Assembly (NCBI GenBank): GCA_015501075.1
Contig: JADNYJ010000228.1
Span: 1-56,615, forward strand
Reading direction: 5' to 3'
DNA length: 56,615 bases
Origin: Gymnopilus junonius
Lineage: Eukaryota > Basidiomycota > Agaricomycetes > Agaricales > Galerinaceae
The notes under the pieces are model-generated. The model made no database searches, had not been told where the DNA came from, and worked only from the letters and a program-made list of their open reading frames with translations. The translations under genes and the position numbers were made by a program. Each line of letters starts with the position of its first letter. The stretch's first letter is position 1. Of this stretch, positions 25,535-37,246 are shown piece after piece.

Positions 25535-27481
25535 ATGTCAAGCGTCCCAAAAATTGTTATCAGACCCAGAACCTCTTCTCATCAAAATGCTGCCTCTTCT
25601 TCTGCAGCAGCCACCCCAGCCTCACAGGTAGATTCTGCACCAGAAGGCGATGACGATGATGTGGAAAACGACGATTCACAAGCAATGGACGTCGACCAAG
25701 AGGGGCCTGGCCCTGGAGACGATAACGAAAATGCGCAAGGTCAAGACGAAGATGCTCAGAGTCTTTTGTAGGTGCGCCTACTCCTCGCCCTCGTGGGCGG
25801 CCTAGAGGTAGAGGTAGAGGTTCGACCAGTGCAGTGAGCACACCACGCGCTAGAGGGAGAGGGAGAGGGCGCGGAAGACCTCGAGGACGGCCGGCCAACT
25901 CTCTGCTCATAAGGCTCCCAAAGCGGAACGATGATGAAACCGAAGCGGAAGCTGAAGCTGAAGGCGAAAACGACGCAGATGTTGAAGGAGGCGACGCTGT
26001 TGAAGAACACGAACCCGAGAAAGAGGCACCGCTTGGAGGAGGTAAACCTTTCCGCAAAATTCACGGAGAAGTGTATGTTATAGATGGGGACGAGTTTATC
26101 ACACCGGAAGATCCCAAAGGGAACGAAAAGATTGATCAGTTTGGTAATTTGCTTGGAGGTTCGTTCATTCTCCTCAATCTATGTAGGGACGCTTATTTTT
26201 TCATCGTCCTTTTCTTCAGGTCGTCGATTTAAAGCTGCGACATTTGCCCTTCCTAATAGGCATCCACAAAGGCAGTACATGCTCGCCATCGATGCTGCTC
26301 GTACTTCTGGCTTCCGAGACTCACTATACTATTTCCGCCGCAACCTTCTCGCCTTCAAGCTTAATGCAACCCAACCAGAAAAGGATTACCTTATCTCTGA
26401 AGGAAAACTGGGATCCCATCTCCGTACCAGAAGCGTTACTCTTGTTACAGCACGAAGCGCGTTCAAATTACATGGAAGTAAAATGATCATTGGTTAGTCC
26501 TTGCTGCATCCAAGCGTTCATAATTGGCTAAGTGGCATTTATAGATGGAAGATGGGTAACAGATGATTATTACGAGACAAAGTACTAGAGGAGATCACTG
26601 CCCGCGCCTCAAAGCCGGTGAACTCGTCGGAGAGCTGCCAGACCCCAACGCAACACACCACAACAACGAACTTTCAGCTCTGAACGCCACTGCGGCGGCA
26701 GCTCATCAGGTAAAGGTGACAGAGGAGGTGGCGGTGGGGGCGGAATATACCGTGCTGGTGGTCCTACCACAATTTTCGGAGGAAGTGGATGGGGTCCGTA
26801 CAGTGATGGACCACTGAACGCTGTGCGCAAAAGTATCCTATCGCGTGATGGAGTCTCGGAGGATAATGGATGTGGATGATGGCCACTCGTGTTAATGAAG
26901 CAAACGAGATGTGGACAAGCAGCGGAAGGAGGCTCTGAAAGTTGTTGAGGGCGTGGATGGTCTGGTCATGGGAGGGGCAATTCCACCCCCTCCAGGAACA
27001 CGGCCCTTGCCCCTGGAATGAGGGATCTGAGAGAAGAGGAGGAAGAGGGAGAGGGAGAGGAAGAACTACCAAACGGAGACGTTAATGTCACAGAGGTCCC
27101 CAAACCAAAGTCCAAGAAGCGGAAGGTTGGTTTGAGGATGACATTCCTGCTATTGGTGTATACGAGCCTCATGGGAATCTCATTCATTGTAAGTTTTTTT
27201 TGAATGCTCCCTGACAAGAAAAAAATCGAATCGCCCTTTATTAGACCGCGGGGATACTCAACCAGAAATACAAATGGGAAGCTCTGCCCGATTCACCTAC
27301 GAAACGGCGAGTACTAGGTGGAACTAAAGTCGGTAACGGTGCCTGGGCCCTCGCATGGGTAGACACCGTCATGGAATTTCCTGATCCAGCAGAAGAGACC
27401 AACACTCCAGAGGCAAGGGAAAGGCAGAGACTGTTAAGAGAAGCGGAAAACTCGGCGCTTGCTCCCATTGATTTGGCTTGA
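25535..27481 (+). CDS. RSC7: chromatin remodelling complex subunit Rsc7/Swp82 type
   Basis: A subunit of the RSC or SWI/SNF remodeller. The N-terminus is acidic and then carries Arg-Gly/Pro AT-hook-like repeats (GRPRGRGRGS, RGRGRGRGRPRGRP; about 25790-25890). The family core follows: GEVYVIDGDEF, DQFGNLLGG, then after an intron RRFKAATFALPNRHPQRQYML, DAARTSGFRDSLYYFRRN and HGSKMIIDGRWVTDDYYE. The C-terminal part includes KVVEGVDGLVMGGAIPPPPG, an acidic block, DSPTKRRVLGGTKVGNGAWALAWVDTVMEF and a final APIDLA. One base appears missing near 26913 (NEMW then KQRKEALK), and the frame is also unsettled near 26640-26870. Confidence 0.85.
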
Positions 27482-28043
27482 AGTTGGTTTTCGGATGATA
27501 AGTTTCTCGTTTCGCTTTAGCTATTTAATTAATACAGATATAATTGTATTGTTCGCATTGTATTTCGATCCAAATCTCTTAACAGAGTCGGACTAGCGTC
27601 GCGCTTCAACCTTATTGGCAGTACTAGCATTTGAACGGGAAAAGCATATAATGCAGATATGGCATTCTACACACGGCTAGTCAAGCGGCCAACAAATCCT
27701 GTATAACGATCTATGCCGAATAGGTTACAGACAGTAACGGTGATCGGGAAGCTATCGTGTGCTTGACTGGATATACGGTACAATGACGTCCTGATGCTTG
27801 CGAGTCACAGCAATAAATCTTCGGTTCAGACTGGACAAGTTGAATATGGGTAAACGTACATGAAGTCCTGGTCTAATAAGGTTAGTATATCATAATTGCA
27901 AATGAGAAAATTCTTCCTCGATGGTGCTGTACAAATTGGTTATGATTACGATTATAAGCGAGCCTGTCACTTGGCGTTAATAACAGAATTGGGAAGCCTT
28001 GAGTACATTACGCACGATGAAAGATTCTGTCCGACCGGATAGC
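27482..28043. other. intergenic region between RSC7 and YAE1
   Basis: Converging 3' flanks. No ORF of note, no tRNA, and no repeat was recognised. Confidence 0.4.
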
Positions 28044-28720
28044 TTACCCGTGAGGCAAAGCTATCGCCTTGAGATCGATACCCAAGCTTAGCCCTAGACG
28101 TTCAGCCAACACAGCCAGTCGATCTCTCAAAGCATGCACATCGTCCACAGTCGGCCTCCCTGATGTATCCTTGGCCTTCCAGAAGCCCCAAGATTAGCAA
28201 GCATGTCTTCAATTCCCTCCATTTCTCTCCTCCTCGCCGTTTCTTCATTCTCATCGGCACCGTCCTCCTTTTCCAGGTGCTCTCGCGCATGCTGTTCTGC
28301 CTCCAAGTCGCGCGGAACGATATCGGAGAAACGTACCCTCGCCAACTGGGACGCGATGTCCTGCGCTTCGACTAGAAGGGCTTGTCTTTGACTTTGGGGA
28401 CTGGGACTAGGACTAGGATCGCTTGAATCTTTGAGGAAGGATAGAAGGACAGAGGAGACGCCGCGAAGGAGGCCCAGCTGATGGCCTAGAGGTACACCGA
28501 CGGTGGCGTATCCGGCGGTCAAACCCTTCCTGAGAGGAAGCTTCCTTCCCGGCGGTTATTCCATCGCGATATCCAGACTAAGGTAAGAAAAAGACGTCAG
28601 GCTTTCCATCTCTGATTGAAAAGCGGATAAACTCACGTTCGTATATTCATCTGAAATCCTTGACCACTCTACATCTGTAACACTAGAGTTGTCAGCATTC
28701 TCGTCCCATGCGAGTCCATT
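28044..28720 (-). CDS. YAE1: Yae1 family protein (Fe-S maturation adaptor of ABCE1/Rli1)
   Basis: In yeast, Yae1 with Lto1 recruits the ribosome-recycling ATPase Rli1 to the cytosolic iron-sulfur assembly machinery. The first visible coding exon (acceptor TTCCAG near 28720) reads NGLAWDEN and VEWSRISDEYTN. The next gives GYRDGITAGKEAS and QEGFD, then GYATVGVPLGHQLGLLRG: the regularly spaced glycines are the deca-GX3 motif. A helical C-terminal half follows (LVEAQDIASQLARVRFSD, EGIEDMLANLGASG, VDDVHALRDRLAVLAERLG). The start codon is upstream of 28720 in an exon I could not fix. The frame slips near 28516 (one extra C) and near 28178 (one A short). Confidence 0.82.
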
Positions 28721-29103
28721 TGCCTGGAAGGAAATGGATGATTCAGAGCAAGGAGGAAGGGAGGCCGCTTAACCGATTCACATTCCAATCAAGGAAATAA
28801 CTCAGGGGCTTGACCCTTGAACTCTAACCACCACTACCAGTCTGCAGGAAATAAGACTCATACCCATCCCATCTATTCTGTTTCTTTTTGAAAGGGCATT
28901 GTAAAGCAAGCCAATGACAACGCAGCTCTCTTCTCACCTATGCTTTCCATGGACATATGACTATAAATTGTTTTCCAAAGTCTGCTCTCGGATTCTCATG
29001 ATCATGGACCGAAAGCGGAACGCCTCTCATGTGGTACCAGTCAATATAAGTCGCTGTCGGGTCCTGTGTGACATGCCAACTTCTATCGTCTTCCATTCAC
29101 GAC

Positions 29104-30763
29104 ATGGTCAGGTTATCAGAGAGCGGTAAGAAAGCATTGGACCGATTTTGCGGTACGTTCTTTCCCAGTATGTCGCACAACGACCAGGTCTTTTATACTC
29201 CTCTTCTTAACCAAGGCCAGGATCGCCCAGGAGAAGAAGATCCCAGGGTTCGTGTTTGGCGCTACGACAGCTGATGAAGAGATCTACTTCAATTCTGGAG
29301 GATATAAAGTCGCCATGATCCCAGCAGCGGAGCGGTAGACAAGGGTGCCTTGTTTTGGATTTGCAGTATGACCAAATTGCTTGCTCACGTATTTACCATT
29401 TTCCTTACTATCCGTAGTTTTATGTTTACTCATGATCTACTCCCTCGCCTAGATCGCAGCACTCCAGCTAATCGAGCAAGGCAAACTCACAGAAGATACC
29501 CTTGTCTCCAAGTTCTTCCCTGAATTCGCGAACCCCGTCATCGTACACGACACCGTCGCTCCTAACCTTCATACCACCCCGCAAAGAATCCGATTCTAGT
29601 GAAAAAACCTGCTCAATTTTTCCAGCGGGCTGTTCTACAACTATGCAGCGAGACCGGATAAGCCTTTGTACTCCACTATACCGCACTCGTTGATTGCGCC
29701 TCATCAGAAGTGGATCCGTATACACCTTTTTTCAAGATTATCATGGTGAGTGGGTGCGTGCAGTGAAAGTTGGACCAATTTAATCTTTTTATCGTCTGCA
29801 GGGTGATTTACCTGGTATACCTATCAAATTTGAACCGGGAACCGATTGTAAGCTATGTCGTTGGCTATTTGCTGGATCCTCTGATTTACCACTACCAAAA
29901 GTTGTGTATGGATATAGCTCTGATGTTTTGGGATTCGTCGTCGAAAAGGTGACAGGACAAACTTTGGAGCAATACCTGTAAGTCCGAAATAAAGGACTGG
30001 GGCGTAACTCTCAGATGTGTTGCAGTCAGGAGAACATCTTTGGGCCTCTCGGAATTCAAGGGTCATTTTATATGACTCCCGAGTTGACAGAGAGGTTGAT
30101 TACGCTCTCGTTTCGGAGAGCAGACGGTGGACTCGAGCCATGGGCAGATCAAACGACCAGACTTCCTGAGCGCGACCCTTCCAAAGGTATTATATTTTAG
30201 CACCTGCTGCAGAGTTAACTCACTATTTCTCGTACTAGTCTTTCTACATTTCGGGGGCATAGGCTTATTTACTTCTCTGAACGACTACCTGACTCTGCTG
30301 CGTCACATCCTTCAAATATATAGTGAATAACTTGAATTGCTTGTCACTGATCAACAGCTGACATCGTGGCGTAGGTGGTAAACTGACAAACGGCATCCTG
30401 ACTCAAGCCACCGTCCGTGAGATGTTCGAACCTGCTTCCAATGATGCTGGGATGAGATCGCTGGATTTGTACATGAACAGCCAACCGGGCAATAGATGGA
30501 GCACGGCACTCGCGATCTGCGGAACTGACTGGCCTCGAGGAGACGAAAAGGAACTGCATTCTGTGAGTTTTGTATCTTGTAAGCCTTTCATGGCTCATCA
30601 TTTGTTTGCAGGGTCCGGATGGGCAGGGACATACTACTTTATGGACGCATCGACGGGAATTGCAGCTGTGTTTGGAACACAGATTGTGCCGAGCCGTGAT
30701 CCTGAGGTGCTGAAGTGCTATGTCGAGTTTGAAGAGACGCTGTATTCCTCATTGGAAAAGTAG
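29104..30763 (+). CDS. serine hydrolase of the beta-lactamase/transpeptidase fold (copy 2)
   Basis: A paralogue of the gene at 23624-25324, on the opposite strand. It starts MVRLSESGKKALDRF. Signatures are EEIYFNSGG, the nucleophile motif S-x-x-K in FWICSMTKL, LIEQGKLTEDTLVSKFFPEFA, NLLNFSSGLFYN (replacing HHTSG), YGYSSDVLGFVVEKVTGQTLEQYL, FGPLGIQGSFYMTPEL, GGIGLFTSLNDYLTLLRHILQI, and the tail GIAAVFGTQI with VEFEETLYSSLEK. At least five short introns. A single A seems missing near 29314, and a compensating pair of indels lies near 29578-29615. It ends only 129 bases before the IRE1 ATG on the same strand. Confidence 0.83.
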
Positions 30764-30891
30764 TAGCAGGAATAAACTGTTTACATGTCATGCTAAGGAA
30801 AGATCTAGACTGACAGTGGGCGGAGGTATTCTGACAAGACACAGCCACCACTGAGTTGCTTAGTTCCACGACAGTAGCTGGATGTCCGTTC

Positions 30892-33800
30892 ATGGCCCTC
30901 CTCGTCGTCTCCACCGTCCTCGCCGTTCTGCTGCTGTGGTCAAGGGTGCTCGCCGCTGAGTCCCAAGCACTTGTCCAGCGCCGACCCCTACTCACCGACT
31001 ACAGCACGCCCAGCGCTACAGCCTGCCGCCGATCGAGGAGTCGACACACGACATCGCCAAAGACCACAGTCTGCTCGACATCGTCCTCGTCTCCTCCGTC
31101 GATGGCAAGTTCCATGCGCTCAACAGGACCTCGGGCCATGTGCTCTGGTCCATGTCCTCCTTCGCTACCACCACCAGCGTATCCGCACCTTCCTCTCTCT
31201 CCCCGCTCATCCGCACCACCCATCCGAAATACGACCCGGACTTTGCAGATGATGATTCAGAAGATGGCCAGCATGAGACGTACATCATCGAGCCCCAGTC
31301 GGGCGACATCTATGTCCTCCATTCACCATCATCCCCGCTTCAGCGCTTTCCGTTCTCCATGGCGGAGCTCGTTGACATTTCGCCGTTTACTTCGGTCAAC
31401 GGGAAGACACCAAATTCTTTGTAGGTAGGAAGGAGACTTCCCTGCTGTTGATTGAGCTGGAGACCGGCAAGATCAAGGCTACTCTCAATGCAGAATGTCC
31501 TTTTATCCCGGACGAATACCAAGATACTCCAATCGACTTGGACGAGCTCGAAGGGAGCAAGCCTCCCATCTCAGCACCGACGGAGGTGTACATTGGTCGC
31601 ACAGGCAAGCTATAGTGATACTGAACCCACCGGCGTATTCTAACTTTCAATTTAGACTATATCATATCTATCCATAAGAAACCTAAACCCGGCAAGCCAG
31701 CCCCACCTGCCCAGGAACTTTCCTTCTCTACCTACGGTCCCAACAACAAAGATAACCACCTCCAAGCCATCTACCGTCGCACTCCAGATGATATGTACAT
31801 CCAGCCTCTCACTAACGGCGAAATCGTTGCCTTCCGTGCGAAAGACGAGAATTCCAAGGACGGAGAAGTCGGCAGACCTCTTTGGGGTCAACATTTTACC
31901 GCGCCTATGTAGGTCTTCTGTTTCATCATTCCACATTTATGTTCATCCCTTTGCAGAGTCGCAATATTTGACATACTGCAATCTCAGTCATCACCTCTCC
32001 AACACCCCTCCCATCCCTTCGTTCTCCTTCAACCCCGACCCCGTCTTCAAGATCTCTTCCCAAAACTTACTGGGTCAGGCCTACCCGATCCAATCTTGCG
32101 GAATATGGGCACCGCTTTCGTTGGTCTGGTAGACGGAACAGAAAGCCTCTTCGTCATGAGCCCAGACCGTTACCCCCTCGTCGTCTTTGGCGGTGCTGAA
32201 CGACACGGCCTGCCTGCCGGCGAAAATCGTAAACATGAAGTTCAAGAGAAGTCTCTTTCACCTGGCGAGCACCACGAACCTGACCTTGACCACTGTCTCG
32301 ACAATCCCTACGATCCGCTATGCTTGATAGGTGTCAGAGCTCTAGATAGTGGAGACGGACTCGAAGGAGGATGAAGAGGCTCTTAGATGGTCCAAAATCC
32401 CAAATACCTGCCGCACAGCAGCTTATGGGCGGTCATCAACAGCAACGGCCAGTCATGGTAGGCAGCATGGGCAGCCCCGCGTGGAATGCTGGTACTGCTG
32501 AGGATGGCGATAACTTGAGCAATCCTTCAGTGCTTTCGATCCAAGGTCCAGGCCGCCCCTCCGCAAATATCCTTGGAACCATTGGCTCAGGAAGTGAGCA
32601 TGTTATTGGTGGGATTTGGGAAGCTGTGATTGTTAGTCTCCTGTTCGGCGCTTTTACATTTTGGATAGTGTGGGCCAAGGTGAAAGCCGCAATGAGCAAG
32701 GGGGTAGGAAAGGTGCAAGATGAGAAGGAGGTCGTGGTTCCGCCAGTTGTGGAAGGCGATGGTAATGCATTCGCAAATGTACAGATCAATGCCATCACTG
32801 AGCCTCTGGAAACGTCAGCGTCAGACAACCTTGGAACAGAACCTTCAACGCCTAAGGCGCTATCCCCACCCTTACCTGCCCTTGATGATGCGCCCACACC
32901 GACAGCAAAGAAAGATCTTCCGCCTCCACTCCCTATACCTTCAACTCCAGCAACACCTTCCTTTGACCTACCCACTGCAGGCCTCGAGACTCCAACACCA
33001 GGAGCCGGAGATGAAGGCGATGATATCAGTGAAGGAGAGGGCATAGAACCCGGCACCTCTGCGGGACCTGGGAAGCGGAGGAATAGGAGAGGGAAGAGAG
33101 GTAACAAGAAGAGAAAGCAGGGTGCCGTGGCTGGGACCGCTGATGGTGATAGTGCGGAGAAGGACGATAAGGACCAAGGTGATGGTGAAGCCCCTAAGGA
33201 GGAAGAGAAGAAGCCTCCTTCGTTAGTGCTGACTACGAGTTCCTCCAAGCCGCCAGTAATACAGCCGCCCTCATTAATTGTATCTGATACAATTCTTGGT
33301 ATGTCATATGTTTTTCATAGAGACAGTGTTCTTACAGTCATTCAACCATTCAATAGGCTTTGGCTCTCACGGCACGGTTGTGTTCCAAGGCTCACTCCAA
33401 GGCCGAGCCGTCGCCGTCAAACGGCTCCTACAAGACTTTGTCACCCTCGCCGCACGCGAAGTATCCATCCTCCAAGAATCCGACGACCACCCCAACGTCA
33501 TCCGGTACTACTACCAAGAATCTCACGGCAACTTCCTCTACATCGCCCTCGAACTCTGCCCCGCCTCTCTTGCTGATATCATCGAAAACCCAGACAGAGA
33601 GCAATGGCGGGACATCGCCATTAATTTCGATCCAAAGAAGGCTCTCAAACAAATTACGAGCGGGTTGCGACACTTACACGCACTCAAGCTAGTACACAGA
33701 GACATCAAACCACAGAATATCTTGGTGTCATCTGCCAAGTCTGGGGGTGGATTTGGGGCTGGGTCGAGAGGGGGTGCGTATAGGATGCTCATATCGGACT

Positions 33801-34835
33801 TTGGGTTATGTAAGAAGCTCGATGTGGACCAGACGAGTTTCCTGCCTACCGCCCATGGTGCGATGGGTGCTGGTACAGTTGGCTGGCGTGCGCCGGAGAT
33901 TTTGGGTGGTAAAGTCAAGCTGGACGAGCCATCACCAGGAGACGACGGCTCGCTCTCCTCAAGAGGCTCAGTGGCCACTATAAACGGCAACAACACCTCT
34001 GTAGGCAGCAGCGGCTCCACATCCTCTTCGAGCACGCCCAACAGGCTGACGAAGAGTGTGGACATCTTTGCGTTGGGATGCCTTTTCTACTATACCCTTA
34101 CAAATGGGGGACATCCATATGGAGACCGGTTTGAGAGGGAAGTGAATATTATGAAGGATTGTAAGGATTTAAGTGGACTGGAGAGGTTCGGGGAGGAGGG
34201 TACGGAGGCGAAGAATTTGATTAGTGCTATGCTGAGCTTTGAGGCGCCTCAGAGGTGGGTCTTTCATTTATTTTTATACGCGGGCTTTGCTGAAGACACG
34301 TTGTTCGGGTTGCAGACCGGATACAACGACATGCCTGTTGCATCCCTTCTTTTGGGACCCCGGCAGGCGGCTCACTTTCCTGCAGGACGCCTCTGATCGG
34401 TTCGAGATCATGTGTCGGGATCCTAAAGATGCCCATTTGCTCACGTTGGAGAAGGATGCGCTGAGCGTGGTAGGTAATGATTGGCATGCGAGGCTGGACA
34501 AGATTTTCATCGAGAATCTGGGCAAATACCGCAAGTACGATGGCAAGAGTGTACAAGATCTCCTGAGGGCTTTGAGGAATAAAGTACGTTGTTTATTTTA
34601 TTTCTCTTTTGACGAGGACGTTCTAATTATTATTATTATTTTCAAATAGAAACACCATTATCAGGATCTACCGGACAATGTCAAACGGCACCTTGGACCC
34701 ATGCCTGAAGGATTCCTGGGGTACTTCACAAGGAGATATCCTCAGCTATTCTTGCATGTACACGGTGTCATTCGGGAAACGGGTTTGTCCACCGAGTCGA
34801 TGTTCAGAACGTACTTCGAGCTGCCAGATTCATGA
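30892..34835 (+). CDS. IRE1: Ire1, ER stress sensor kinase/endoribonuclease
   Basis: An ER membrane protein that senses unfolded proteins and splices an mRNA to start the unfolded protein response. The start MALLVVSTVLAVLLLW is a signal peptide. The lumenal beta-propeller part has VDGKFHALNRTSGHVLWS, YIIEPQSGDIYVL and MSPDRYPLVVFGG. The membrane helix is AVIVSLLFGAFTFWIVW (about 32630-32680). A Ser/Pro and acidic linker with a basic patch (KRRNRRGKRGNKKRK) leads to the kinase: GFGSHGTVVF, VAVKRLL, VHRDIKPQN, ISDFGL, GTVGWRAPEIL, VDIFALGCLFYY. The C-terminal RNase (KEN) domain has DASDRFE, FIENLGKYRKYDG, LRALRNK-KHHYQDLP and FLGYFTRRYPQLFL. A Ser-rich insert (about 33920-34050) sits before the F helix. 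Single bases appear missing near 31002, 31406 and 32369. Confidence 0.92.
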
Positions 34836-35785
34836 TCAAGCTTCACCAGCTACACTGCCTAACTCGTCATTTTCAAATGCTCAAAAGTATCTGTGTCATA
34901 AACCCTCATCGCTATCTATACTTTACATCATACTCATCGCTGTTGACCACTCACTCACAACACATTCACTCAATTCGCACTCATCGCCTTGCATCGCCTT
35001 GCATCACCACTCCACGGTATCTTTGTATATACATACTACCCCATATATCCTTATTATCTCAATTGGCACCATTCAAAATCTCCTCAAGTTGTAATAACTG
35101 CTGTACTATCAACCAACCGACTCTCGCTGCAGACAAGACTTCTTATATCCAAGACCACTACCAACCACAAATCTTCCCTCGCGTATGCATGCGCATCAAT
35201 TTCAATTGCTGCCTTGCTGCTGCCTACGTTGGCTGTCCCATCCATGCTTTCCAAAGAATCGCCCAGAATCTTTCCGAACCTTTAATGATACCTTTCTTTC
35301 TTTCGTTTTGCTTGTTAATCCATCTCTTCCGTCGATGTTTTCCTTGCCGTTGATTACGTAGATTATCGAAACCTTTTTCATCTTCCTTTTCCTCTTCATC
35401 TTTTTTGGATACCACCGTATTTTGTTTGGAAAGTCATGTATGTGATTCAGCATGTAGATAGAATTTGTCGAGGCGATAAGGAAAGCTGTGGAATTTTGTA
35501 ACACATGGTATATATAATATATTTTTCTCTCTCTTAAAGCTTCAACAGTTGAAGGAACTTGAGGCCCTTCGCTGCCGCGGGAGAGAAAACGCCCACGTGC
35601 GTCTGTGCCATTGGCATTCAAGTCTCGACTGCTTACTCCCAACTTCCGACAAACAATCCACAGTATCTTGTATCATTGTAGATGGACCAACTGTCATGGA
35701 CGATCTTCAATTCAATGTTTGGCACTCATGTGTAATGTAGATGATTAGGCAGCCGGCTTGACTCGGGTTTTGTGTTTCACTCTCA
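34836..35785. other. IRE1 3' flank and intergenic DNA
   Basis: AT-rich sequence with many stop codons. ORFs on both strands overlap and are low in complexity. No gene is supported. Confidence 0.4.
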
Positions 35786-36961
35786 ATGGCTCATCGAGCC
35801 TTGAAACCTGCTATTCAAGTTAACTGGCACTATGCAAAGAGAAGGTTGCAGCAATTTCCAATAAGCAATATTCAGAACGAAGACACGGTCTACGATGCAT
35901 TTAATGCCATAGCCGACTCTGCAACTTGCCAATACTATGAAGACGATTCTGAAAAGATAGGCTCGGCAAAATGGGTCGATTGTCATTTGAATCTGATGAT
36001 CGAAATGCGGCGGGTACACCCCCTGATGCTTTCCTAGCCTTGACTCAACTGCCTCTGCACCCATACATCAACGATGTAAATACTTCGGAAAGCGCCAAGG
36101 TTTGGATATACGATGTTCGTGCTATTTATGAGTGCCTGACATATTCATCCAGCTTCATACCTTTTCACAGCAAATAATTGCTGTAGTGAGTATGAAGCGT
36201 TCCAAATTGAGAGACTGGAAGGGCATGGTCTCCGCAGAATCCTGCATCAGCAGCATACCACCGATCTGTGTTCGGTTTTACTGTCAGTGCATCGAGAATT
36301 TTTTTGCCAGAAATATAAAATTTGACCTACAATGAGATATGTAGGAGCCTCATAATTTCGTTCGACTAATCGCTGTCTTTGTCCTGCTGCGTCCTGATCA
36401 ACTTGGTTATGATACAACAATGCGAGTTTACATTTCATCCACTTACTGCCCAACCATCGTACAAAGTACCTGGCAACCGTGCAGGAAAGATCCCCAACAG
36501 AAGATGGAGTATCACATCAAGAGACGAGTCTGTATCTTACAGTGAAAACTTTAAGCATTTTCAAGGCGGGACCCATGCGCGGCAGAGGCACAATTGCCTG
36601 GACCAGTCGTTCGTTATGAACCAGCATTAGTGGGGTCACCGGAAGTGATAGGCTCAGAGGTACGGTGCATTTATAATTATTTCAAGTGGCATGCGTTTGA
36701 GTACTTTGATATTCGCACCAAGTCATTGAACTTCTCCAGCATGCGCTAGCGAACGTGGACAACACTTTGGATGAGTCTGGGTCTGGGGCGGAAGTTATCC
36801 AGCACCGAAAAAAAGACATCGATCGCGCTCTCAATACGAACGCGTTTCGTGAACCCCGAAATTTCCTCGATAATCAGGATCCAGGATCGTTTCAGATTCC
36901 AAGCTATCCCGAGACTATTTTGACGTACACTGTAATGGAAAAAAAAGTAAAAATGGCGTGA
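35786..36961 (+). CDS. possible degenerate hypothetical gene
   Basis: I do not recognise it. An ATG-started 83-codon frame (MAHRALKPAIQVNWHYAKRR) continues in a shifted frame (AFLALTQLPLHPYINDVN) and is followed by protein-like pieces at about 36550-36600 (IFKAGPMRGRGTIAW) and 36755-36961 (DESGSGAEVIQHRKKDIDRA). The GRGT-x-x-W piece faintly recalls fungal FunK1-type kinases, but catalytic motifs are absent. A minus-strand frame is also open over 35783-36064. Most likely a remnant. Confidence 0.22.
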
Positions 36962-37246
36962 AGTTTCGCCAGTTCACCACTCCAATGGTTTTTATTTGCC
37001 ATCGAGTTGTGTCGGCAATCCCACCTCCCGCTTCTTGATCGGCCCCGTAGTCAATGTGTCCTTTTCTTGTCTATCATAATTTCTTGTAGCCTATTGGCCT
37101 ATCATTATAAACTCCTGGACTAAATGTCCTTGACATGTTACGTCCACAGCAATACACCAAAGTACCGTAGTCCCTGTCTACGAACAGTCTTTCAAATAGG
37201 GAAGCCAAATTACTCTCGGACACTCGCTCGTCGCTCCTCGTTATGT

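Noticed and set aside
35202..35642. 146-codon minus-strand ORF downstream of IRE1
   Set aside because: Lys-rich low-complexity translation of a pyrimidine-rich 3' flank. No domain.
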